Source: UBA5009 sp038043185 (GTDB lineage Bacteria > Bdellovibrionota > Bdellovibrionia > Bdellovibrionales > Bdellovibrionaceae). From it: a stretch of 64,000 nt of DNA. Both the position numbers and the translations under genes were made by a program. The notes below the pieces were generated by a model. It saw nothing but the letters and a program-made list of their open reading frames with translations. It was not told where the DNA came from and did no database searches. Positions 49,543 to 57,167 of this stretch are shown piece after piece. Every line of letters begins with the position of its first letter. Within the stretch, counting starts at the first letter, position 1. The DNA is taken from contig JBBTCO010000002.1 of NCBI GenBank assembly GCA_038043185.1, positions 37,023 to 101,022 of the forward strand, written 5' to 3'.

Positions 49543-50433
49543 ATGAGTTCTGCTAAGCAGTTAGTGAGCAATTTCATAGTTGACTCTCAAAATTTAATGG
49601 CAAAACTTCAAAAAGATGAAGGCGGATTTATAAAACTCGCTGAAATTTTGAAGTCCAACGCCGGCATAAATATGGTGCTTAATGATAAAAATTTAACTTT
49701 GATGGCAAGTCGCTTAAATTCAGTTTTAAAACAGCATCAGCTTCCTGGCTATAAAGAATATATTAAACTGATTGAATCTGGTGATCCAAAATACTTTACT
49801 GAATTTATTGTTTCTTTAACAACTAACACCACTCAATTTTTTAGGGAACCAACCCACTTTAGTTTTTTAGAAACAAAATTACCCGAAATATTAGCACAAA
49901 AAAAACAACAAAAAAATAATAACTTAAGAGTGTGGTGCTCGGCTTCAAGTACGGGCCAAGAAGTTTACACATTGCTGATGGTGCTTGATAATTATCTGCA
50001 AAATTTATCTGGTTGTAGTATCAAATTTTTGGCAACAGATATCGATCACGAAGTGCTCGAGAGAGCTTCAGATGCAATATACAGAGAGAGTGAGATTGGT
50101 GGAATTCCTAAAGAATATTTAAAAAAATATTTTCATTCTTCGGAGGATGAAAAAGGGATTAAATTCCAACTGAAATCAAATTATCGAGATATGATTCGGT
50201 TTGCGACTTTTAATCTTTTGACTGAGTCTTATCCCTTTCAGTATCCATTCGACATTATATTTTGTAGGAATGTTTTAATTTATTTCGATCGAGCAACTTG
50301 TGAAGCGGTGATAGAAAAATTAGCAAAATCCTTGTCTGTTGGTGGAATTTTGTTTTTAGGTCATTCTGAAACAGGAATGATGAAAACAAAATTATTAAAG
50401 ACAATTTCAAATGGTGTTTATATTAAAGTCTGA
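49543..50433 (+). CDS. cheR: CheR chemoreceptor methyltransferase
   Basis: A 296-residue SAM-dependent methyltransferase that methylates receptor Glu residues. The N-terminal helical domain is followed by the catalytic domain: YFTEFIVSLTTNTTQFFREP, LRVWCSASSTGQEVYTLLMV (SAM loop), KFLATDIDHEVLERAS and the FDIIFCRNVLIYFDR motif. It opens the plus-strand chemosensory operon, divergent from the receptor gene. ATG 49543 has GAGG 11 bases upstream. Confidence 0.95.
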   Translation: MSSAKQLVSNFIVDSQNLMAKLQKDEGGFIKLAEILKSNAGINMVLNDKNLTLMASRLNSVLKQHQLPGYKEYIKLIESGDPKYFTEFIVSLTTNTTQFFREPTHFSFLETKLPEILAQKKQQKNNNLRVWCSASSTGQEVYTLLMVLDNYLQNLSGCSIKFLATDIDHEVLERASDAIYRESEIGGIPKEYLKKYFHSSEDEKGIKFQLKSNYRDMIRFATFNLLTESYPFQYPFDIIFCRNVLIYFDRATCEAVIEKLAKSLSVGGILFLGHSETGMMKTKLLKTISNGVYIKV

Positions 50434-50442
50434 GGTGTTTTA

Positions 50443-52593
50443 ATGAGTAATAAAAAGTACGTTGATTTCGCAGAACCAATCCTGATTGTCGATGACGAAG
50501 AAGGTATACGCAGTGATGTGCAATACTTAGCAGAGAGCCTTGGCTTAAAAACAATCACTGCGGAAAGTGGTCCAGCGGCCCTAGAGTTTATAAAAGACAA
50601 TCCTTGTCTTATTATCTCTGATTTTCGTATGCCCGGCATGAATGGGATAGAATTCTGTATTGAAGTTAGAAAAACCCGAGGAGATATTCCTTTTATATTA
50701 GTGTCTGGATTTGTCGATAAGGAAGTTGCTATAGCCGGGATTCAGTCTGGAGTAACCGACGTTCTAGAAAAGCCTTATGACCACGAAAAACTAAAAAGTC
50801 TAATTCAAAAAATTGTCGACAGTCGCATTCAGTATCTTGAAGCAGATGCCCGAGAAATGGATGAGATTCGATTGCTATTTGTGGAAGAAGCTACAACTCT
50901 TCTTGAGGATCTTGAAAAACATATTTTAAGACTAGAAGAAGAGCATTTAGATCAAGCTGTTTGCGATTTGTTATTTCGAGCTGTCCATTCTGTAAAAGGG
51001 GGGGCGGGGGCGATTCCAAATGGAAAATGGCTGGCTCAATTGGGGCATTCATTTGAATCCTGTTTGTCCATGATAAAAAATGGTCAATTGCGTCTTGATG
51101 GCGCGGGTATGGAAATCTTTTTATTAAGTTCTGATTTGTGTCAAAAGTTAATTCAACTCATTAAAATTAAGTCTGAACCCTCGGAAGAATTACGTCAAAC
51201 TATTGATTCGTGCATCCAAGCACTGGAAGCATTGAAATCAGGAGAAGCTTTGCCCGGAGTTGCTAAAGCACCTCCAGAAGCCGCTTCCGCAACGGCTGCA
51301 ATACCTAAAGCTGAGGCCGCAAATAAAAAAGAGGCTGCCCAAGAAAATGATGGTGTTTGGGTATCAAATGAAAAACTGGATTCCTTTATGAAATTATCCG
51401 GAGAGCTGATCGTTCTAAAAAATTACTTTCAGGTTTTAAGTCAAGAAACTGAAATGAGAAATTTATCAACAAGACTAACAACAAAAAATACAGATTTTTC
51501 ATACTCTTTAAATAAAATTACGGACCATCTTCAAGATCAAATTATGTCCATAAGAAAAGTTACACTCGAACGTGCTTTGAGCAAACTTCCTCGAATATTT
51601 CGACAAGTAACCAAAGAAGTGAATAAAAAAGTAAAATTGGTGACGGAGGGTTTTGAGCTTGGAGTGGATCGAACAATCGCCAATGCGTTGAGCACTTGTA
51701 TGACTCATATGTTAAGAAATGCCATTGATCATGGAATCGAAAAAGCTGAAGTTCGCGAAGTTGACGGCAAACCTGCAGAAGGAACCATTGTCATTTCAAC
51801 AAAAGAAGAAAAAGGCATGATTTATCTTACTATCGCAGATGATGGTGGAGGGATTGATCGTGATCGAGTTATTTCTAAAGCCATAGAAAAGGGACTTTTG
51901 GAAGAAACAAAAAGAAACGAACTGACAAACGAAGAGGCTTTTGACCTTCTTTTTCTGCCAGGATTTTCGACGGCAGAAAAAGTTACCGGAATTTCCGGTC
52001 GAGGCGTTGGTATGGATGTCGTAAAATCCGAGATCGTCAATCTTAAAGGTAAAATCCGAATTGAATCACAATTAAAAAAAGGAACTACGTTTAAAATTGA
52101 AGTTCCAGCGCCAAAAACAGTTATGGTTGAACAAACTGTACTGGTAAAATCTGGAGAAACCTTGATTGCTGTCCCGCTGAATGCGATTGCACAATTAACT
52201 TCCAATTCAACATTGATCATTTCGACTGTCGGTTTTCAAAAAACCTGTCAGTTCCAAGGAAGAACAGTGCCGTTGAAATCATTTTCTGAAATTTCAGAAC
52301 AAATTTTGACCGGTGAAAATGCAAATCGCCACCAGATTACGGAAACATTAGAGTCTGCGTCTGTGGTGATACTGCAACATAAAAATGATTTTATGGGTTT
52401 ACTGGTTGATAGCATTCACGATCAGCTCGAAGCTGTTATTCGCCCCTTTGATAAAGTTACAAATAGTTTTGCCGGATTTAAAGGAACAACTGTATTGGGA
52501 GATGACAATATTGCTTACGTAGTCGCGCCAGAGGAATTTGTAATACTTGGCTTGGGTCTTACTAAAACAGCGACAACGGTTGAAGCAGCATAA
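50443..52593 (+). CDS. cheA: CheA-type histidine kinase with N-terminal receiver domain
   Basis: A 716-residue kinase. Domains in order: receiver (about 10-130; ILIVDDEEG, acceptor Asp in LIISDFRMPGMNG, Lys in LEKPYD); Hpt/P1 (about 140-240; HSVKGGAGA with the phospho-His); an Ala-rich linker; dimerisation P3 (about 305-390); HATPase P4 (MLRNAIDHGIE, ADDGGGID, GISGRGVGMDVV); and CheW-like P5 (about 570-710). A P2 domain is not obvious. CheA proteins usually carry a receiver, if any, at the C-terminus. Here it leads, so it could gate or drain phosphate from P1. It follows cheR by nine bases. Confidence 0.92.
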   Translation: MSNKKYVDFAEPILIVDDEEGIRSDVQYLAESLGLKTITAESGPAALEFIKDNPCLIISDFRMPGMNGIEFCIEVRKTRGDIPFILVSGFVDKEVAIAGIQSGVTDVLEKPYDHEKLKSLIQKIVDSRIQYLEADAREMDEIRLLFVEEATTLLEDLEKHILRLEEEHLDQAVCDLLFRAVHSVKGGAGAIPNGKWLAQLGHSFESCLSMIKNGQLRLDGAGMEIFLLSSDLCQKLIQLIKIKSEPSEELRQTIDSCIQALEALKSGEALPGVAKAPPEAASATAAIPKAEAANKKEAAQENDGVWVSNEKLDSFMKLSGELIVLKNYFQVLSQETEMRNLSTRLTTKNTDFSYSLNKITDHLQDQIMSIRKVTLERALSKLPRIFRQVTKEVNKKVKLVTEGFELGVDRTIANALSTCMTHMLRNAIDHGIEKAEVREVDGKPAEGTIVISTKEEKGMIYLTIADDGGGIDRDRVISKAIEKGLLEETKRNELTNEEAFDLLFLPGFSTAEKVTGISGRGVGMDVVKSEIVNLKGKIRIESQLKKGTTFKIEVPAPKTVMVEQTVLVKSGETLIAVPLNAIAQLTSNSTLIISTVGFQKTCQFQGRTVPLKSFSEISEQILTGENANRHQITETLESASVVILQHKNDFMGLLVDSIHDQLEAVIRPFDKVTNSFAGFKGTTVLGDDNIAYVVAPEEFVILGLGLTKTATTVEAA

Positions 52594-52605
52594 CGGGACG
52601 GGTGT

Positions 52606-53745
52606 ATGAATCAAGACGAAAATAATTTTTTAAGAGAATTACAAGAAGCTTGTCTAAAAGAGATGGAAGATTATCTTAATGAATTCCGGGAAATACTGTC
52701 GGATTTTAAAAATGATCATCTTAAAAGTATAGAGTTAATTCAAAAAGTAATTCATTCCATGAAGGGAAATTTACAAGCTGTAGCGTTTCTAGACTTTGGT
52801 AATTATGTTCACGAGCTTGAAACAATTCTTGATAAAAAAGCGAAATCTTTAGTGGCATCTGATAAAGCTGTTCCTGAATTTGAGATGCTGATTTGTGAGT
52901 ACCTTGTTTCTAGTATCCTTGAAGCCATGATCAGTTATCATGATGAATTACGTCGCGTGGGTGTCGATTCGCCAGAATTCGCTAAGGCGCGAGCCGAGCA
53001 ATTATCTGCTTTAGATAAATGGGTCCCTAAATTTGAATCTGCTGACGAGCCGATGTTCACTCCTCCTGAAAAAATTAGTTATGAACAACCTGACATTGAT
53101 GCTTTAGTTTTAGGAACTGTTGAAAATAAACCTATTTTGAATTTGGTACCTCCAGATTTAAACATTGAAGATCCTGCCGTCGAGGCTCCTACTGAATCTA
53201 TTCCATTTGTTGATAGTCCAGTTTTGCCTGAGGTTTCAGTTCAGGCCGTGCCGGAAGTTAAACAATCGCCTGAAGTTAAATCGTCAGATGCAAAATCGCC
53301 GACGGATAAGCCGCCAAAAGAATGGGAAAATTACAGTGGCTCTGGACTCTTCTTATTATTTCAAAATCAGATGAAGTACTTTGCAATTGCAATCGAACAC
53401 ATCGTCGAGGTTATTAAATCTCAACCTTTAAGTTCGCCACCTCATAAACGAAAAAATCTCAGTGGTTTGCTTAACTTAAGAGGGGAAGTTCTTCCAATAC
53501 TTAATGTTGAGGAAATATTAAGTGAAGGACAAAGAAATCCCACTTACGTTGTTGTTTCTCAAGTTGACGACTTGCGATTTGGTTTTCTAGTCGAAGCCGT
53601 ACACCAAGTTGTAACTTTAAATCCCAAATCATTTCAAGCGGTGGATGGTATATCTGCAAGTCAAGGTGGTGTCGTTACTCATTTTTGTCAGACCGAAGAC
53701 AAGACAATCTCAATCTTAAAGCTTAACGAGTTGGTTGCCGTGTGA
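52606..53745 (+). CDS. Hpt-CheW fusion protein
   Basis: A 379-residue cytosolic protein. The N-terminal Hpt domain (about 1-125) has a phosphotransfer His in VIHSMKGNLQAV. A Pro/Val/Glu-rich linker (about 140-235) follows, then a CheW domain (about 245-379; SGLFLLFQNQMKYFAIAIEH and LSGLLNLRGEVLPILNV). There is no kinase domain. It could dock into the receptor-CheA array and act as an extra phosphate acceptor or sink. It lies between cheA and the CheD fusion, whose GTG overlaps its stop. Confidence 0.85.
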   Translation: MNQDENNFLRELQEACLKEMEDYLNEFREILSDFKNDHLKSIELIQKVIHSMKGNLQAVAFLDFGNYVHELETILDKKAKSLVASDKAVPEFEMLICEYLVSSILEAMISYHDELRRVGVDSPEFAKARAEQLSALDKWVPKFESADEPMFTPPEKISYEQPDIDALVLGTVENKPILNLVPPDLNIEDPAVEAPTESIPFVDSPVLPEVSVQAVPEVKQSPEVKSSDAKSPTDKPPKEWENYSGSGLFLLFQNQMKYFAIAIEHIVEVIKSQPLSSPPHKRKNLSGLLNLRGEVLPILNVEEILSEGQRNPTYVVVSQVDDLRFGFLVEAVHQVVTLNPKSFQAVDGISASQGGVVTHFCQTEDKTISILKLNELVAV

Positions 53746-55310
53746 AACAGATTTATCTATATCCTGGACAATGGGTCTACTCAAAAGAACCGGCTGAAAT
53801 TTCCACGATATTGGGATCTTGTGTCGGCGTGGCGCTTTATGATTACAAGTTGCGTACTGGCGGTTTAAATCATTATCTCTTGCCAAATGTTTTAGGGAAT
53901 GAAGTTCCATCACCCCGATACGGTTCTTTTGCTATATCGACTCTGATTCAAACAATGTATAATAATGGGTCAGAAAAAAAATCAATTCAAGCAAAAATAT
54001 TTGGTGGAGCCAGTGTCCTGAGCGGCGTAACAATTGGTGATGGAATTGGTCATCGTAACATCGAAATTGCAAAAAAACTTCTCGATGAAAACAGAATCCC
54101 CATAGTAGAAGAAAATGTAGGTGGTTTAAGAGGGCGAAGAATCTGCCTGAATACGGAAACTTTTGAAGTCGTTCATAAACTTCAAGGTGATGAAAAAGGG
54201 CCAGTTGATATTACGGGCTTTGGATTAATCGAATTAAAAAAAACAATTCGTGTTGTCATTGTTGATGATTCAGCCACAGTAAGAAGTCTCTTCCAAAAAA
54301 TATTTACCAAACTAGGAATCGAAGTGGTCGGCACAGCAGCGAACGCTTACGAAGCGCGAGACATCATAGTAAAAACCAAACCTGATGTTATTACTTTGGA
54401 TTTAGAAATGCCAAAAATGAATGGAGTGGTTTTTTTAGAAAAATTAATGAAACACATGCCAATACCAGTGGTGGTTGTTTCCTCTTTGGGAAGTCAGGGT
54501 GCTGCAGCTCTTCGTACTTTAGAACTAGGTGCTATTGAATTCATTCACAAACCTTCGCAATTTGATCCTATATTACTAAAGCAACTCGGAGAAATGTTAG
54601 TTGAAAAAATAAAAGCCGCAGCATCGGTTGATGTGATTAAAGAAAGTCGAAAAAGAAATGCAGTTGTTTCTGAAAAAAAGGACAAAGTGCCTTTAACTTC
54701 TTCATCACTTTTGACTGTTTCCCAAGCGGAACTGAAAGCTCTCGTTATTGGTGGAAATGCAGGATCTACAGAGAGTCTGCGTTTACTTCTTGAAGACCTC
54801 CCCGCGGATACCCCACCTGTGGTCGTCGCAAATTGTACAATTGTTCCATTTCTAGAAAATTATCTTGAAAAATTAAGAAGAAGAGTAAAGTTAACTCTTT
54901 GTGTAGCTAAACATGGCGACATACTAAAAATGGGTAATGTTTACTTTGCTCCACAAGATTCACAAACCAGAATCGTTCAAACTGGTGCGGGACTTAGTGT
55001 AGATATTAAGAACGAAGCTCCCGTGTGTGGACAACAACCTTCGAGTACAGTTCTTTTTCAGTCCGCTGCTACCGCCGTCGGTGCAGGAACAATTGCCATC
55101 TTATTAGGTGGATTCGGTTCTGACGGAGTCGAGGGTCTTCAAAAAATTAAGGCCTCAGGCGGAGTGACCTATGTTGAGGATCCAAGCCTCGCTGCATTTC
55201 CTTATGCGCCTCAGAAGGCAATTGAATTGGGAATTGCAGATCAAGTGTTAAATGCTAGCCAAATGTCCGAGGCTATAACTGATCTTCGTAATCGAAGGGT
55301 GGCTGCGTGA
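53742..55310 (+). CDS. CheD-receiver-CheB fusion with degenerate esterase site
   Basis: A 522-residue three-domain protein. CheD deamidase occupies about 1-165, with its catalytic Cys in STILGSCVGVALYD and His in GLNHYLLPN intact. A receiver (about 172-290) keeps VIVDDSA, acceptor Asp in ITLDLEMP, and Lys in IHKPSQ. The C-terminal third is a CheB methylesterase fold (about 330-520). There the catalytic Ser is Asn (VIGGNAGSTESL) and the catalytic His is Asn (VVVANCTIV), although the Asp region GGFGSDGVEGL remains. Esterase activity is therefore unlikely. It starts at GTG inside the previous stop and overlaps the next, intact cheB. Confidence 0.9.
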   Translation: MKQIYLYPGQWVYSKEPAEISTILGSCVGVALYDYKLRTGGLNHYLLPNVLGNEVPSPRYGSFAISTLIQTMYNNGSEKKSIQAKIFGGASVLSGVTIGDGIGHRNIEIAKKLLDENRIPIVEENVGGLRGRRICLNTETFEVVHKLQGDEKGPVDITGFGLIELKKTIRVVIVDDSATVRSLFQKIFTKLGIEVVGTAANAYEARDIIVKTKPDVITLDLEMPKMNGVVFLEKLMKHMPIPVVVVSSLGSQGAAALRTLELGAIEFIHKPSQFDPILLKQLGEMLVEKIKAAASVDVIKESRKRNAVVSEKKDKVPLTSSSLLTVSQAELKALVIGGNAGSTESLRLLLEDLPADTPPVVVANCTIVPFLENYLEKLRRRVKLTLCVAKHGDILKMGNVYFAPQDSQTRIVQTGAGLSVDIKNEAPVCGQQPSSTVLFQSAATAVGAGTIAILLGGFGSDGVEGLQKIKASGGVTYVEDPSLAAFPYAPQKAIELGIADQVLNASQMSEAITDLRNRRVAA

Positions 55311-56371
55311 ATAAAAAAATCCGTGTTTTAATTGTTGATGATTCTTCGGTGATCCGAACATTATTAACAAAAGTTTTATCCTCAGACCCAGATATAGAAG
55401 TGGTTGGCACAGCGCCAGATCCTTATTTTGCGCGAGATAAATTAATAACACTTAAGCCCGATGTGATGACTTTGGATATTGAAATGCCCAAAATGGATGG
55501 GATTACTTTTTTGGGTAAAGTCATGCAGAGTTCGCCGGTAAGAACTTTAATATTTAGCAGCTTATCAACAAAAAACTCACTCTCGGCGATGAAGGCAATT
55601 GAAGCGGGTGCAATTGATGTTATGGCGAAGCCGGCCATTGATGTCACAAAGGGGTTGTCCCTATTGGCCGCTGAAATAACCGCAAAAGTGAAGATGGTTG
55701 CACGAGCAAACCTAGTCACTAACCAAAAAGTTTTCCATGCAGAAATTGCCAATAAACAAAAACTATCGGCCTTAGCCTTACAAAAAACGACACATCAGAT
55801 TATTGCGATCGCCTCATCAACCGGTGGAACAGAGGCCTTAAAAGAGGTCTTACCTTACTTACCTGAAGATTTGCCAGGCACTGTGATCGTGCAACATATG
55901 CCACCCGTCTTTACCAAGACCTATGCAGAATGTTTGGACCGGATTTGTCCTTTTGAAGTTAAAGAGGCCGAACACGGAGATCGTGTAATCCCAGGACGTG
56001 TGCTTATTGCGCCTGGAAATTTTCATATGGAATTGACACGAAGTGGAGCCTATTATTCTGTGAAACTACATCAGGAGCCTTCGATTCATGGAGTTCGCCC
56101 CGCCGCGGATTATTTAATGAAATCGGTAGCAAAATACGCAGGGTCAAACGCAGTTGGTGTTGTATTAACGGGAATGGGCAAGGACGGCGCCGAAGGATTA
56201 TTGGCGATGAAAAATGCGGGAAGCTACAATATTGCTCAGGATGAAAAGAGCTGTATTGTCTATGGAATGCCAAAAGCCGCGGTCGACATTAATGCCGTAC
56301 ATCGAGTTTTATCTTTAGAGAAAATTGCTGCGGATATCATTGTTCAGATCAAAGATCGGGCGGTGGCTTAA
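55307..56371 (+). CDS. cheB: CheB receptor methylesterase with receiver domain
   Basis: A 354-residue two-domain enzyme. The receiver (about 1-120) has RVLIVDDSSVIR and acceptor Asp in MTLDIEMPKMDG. The methylesterase domain has its full triad: Ser in IASSTGGTEAL, His in VIVQHMPPVFT, and Asp in LTGMGKDGAEGL. It removes methyl groups (and deamidates Gln) on receptors when phosphorylated by CheA. GTG overlaps the stop of the CheD fusion. The 3' end overlaps the convergent membrane CheR-like gene by 57 bases. Confidence 0.95.
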   Translation: MNKKIRVLIVDDSSVIRTLLTKVLSSDPDIEVVGTAPDPYFARDKLITLKPDVMTLDIEMPKMDGITFLGKVMQSSPVRTLIFSSLSTKNSLSAMKAIEAGAIDVMAKPAIDVTKGLSLLAAEITAKVKMVARANLVTNQKVFHAEIANKQKLSALALQKTTHQIIAIASSTGGTEALKEVLPYLPEDLPGTVIVQHMPPVFTKTYAECLDRICPFEVKEAEHGDRVIPGRVLIAPGNFHMELTRSGAYYSVKLHQEPSIHGVRPAADYLMKSVAKYAGSNAVGVVLTGMGKDGAEGLLAMKNAGSYNIAQDEKSCIVYGMPKAAVDINAVHRVLSLEKIAADIIVQIKDRAVA

Positions 56372-57022
56372 AGGAGCCGTATTTGTTCTGACAAGCACCT
56401 GTGTAGAAGCTCGTTCCCATGAGTTTTTTAGAAATTGATCCTGATAGCGGGGATCGATAATAAGTACCGAATGGGGATGCATGCAGGCTTCAAGACGGCG
56501 GTGAAAACTCTTTTTAGCTATATCAATTTGTTTTATTTTTCCAATAAAAATAATATCGAATTTATTTTTAAATGGCCAAGTGGTTTCACTTGGATCAAGT
56601 TTCGCAAATTGAATTTTTTGTGCACATGAAGATTTCGTATATTTTTCTAAAATTTCAATATCGGGATCAGTCACTAACATTTTCAAATGAGATCCGCCCT
56701 TTAAAGCAACTTGATCTGAAAGCTGTGCTAAAGATTCAAGGTCAAAATCTTCGGCTATATTAAGGCCCCACACACGAAGTTCATTTTGATTGGGCACAGA
56801 ATCTAAACTTAAGAGGTAAAAATAAACGTTATCCCAAAATCGTGTGCGAGGATGGATGTCGCTTTTTAGGGGAGCAACTTCATGAGTTTTTGTCTTTTTA
56901 AAGTAAACAAGCAAAAGAGTTGTGCCCAATAAAATGGCAAACAATAAGGTTCCCAGTTCAAACCGAGATGCGAGGAATCCAAAAATAAAAGAAGAGATTA
57001 TAAGGGCTAAGATTTTTTTCAT
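56315..57022 (-). CDS. membrane-anchored CheR-like protein lacking SAM motifs
   Basis: A 235-residue protein. Two N-terminal membrane helices cover residues about 4-42. The cytoplasmic part aligns by eye with the C-terminal half of CheR: ELRVWGLNIAEDFDLESLAQ against CheR RVWCSASSTGQEVYTL, LKMLVTDPDIEILEKYTK against KFLATDIDHEVLERAS, and WPFKNKFDIIFIGKIKQID against YPFDIIFCRNVLIYFD. The Gly-rich SAM loop and the Cys-Arg-Asn motif are missing. It is probably a non-catalytic CheR relative held at the membrane. It may bind receptor tails or CheR partners; this is inference. It converges on and overlaps cheB. Confidence 0.6.
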   Translation of the reverse strand: MKKILALIISSFIFGFLASRFELGTLLFAILLGTTLLLVYFKKTKTHEVAPLKSDIHPRTRFWDNVYFYLLSLDSVPNQNELRVWGLNIAEDFDLESLAQLSDQVALKGGSHLKMLVTDPDIEILEKYTKSSCAQKIQFAKLDPSETTWPFKNKFDIIFIGKIKQIDIAKKSFHRRLEACMHPHSVLIIDPRYQDQFLKNSWERASTQVLVRTNTAPLSHRPIFDLNNDIRSNFL

Positions 57023-57167
57023 TAATAAATATTAACAAGAATAAAACATATTTTCAAACTTCTTAGGGCGCGACTTATGTCTAGAAGTCGTATTGCCAAT
57101 ATGAATTAATTCCATGATTCGTCCGAGATATAGACGAGATAGTGGAATTTAGTTCTCGGAGATCAAT

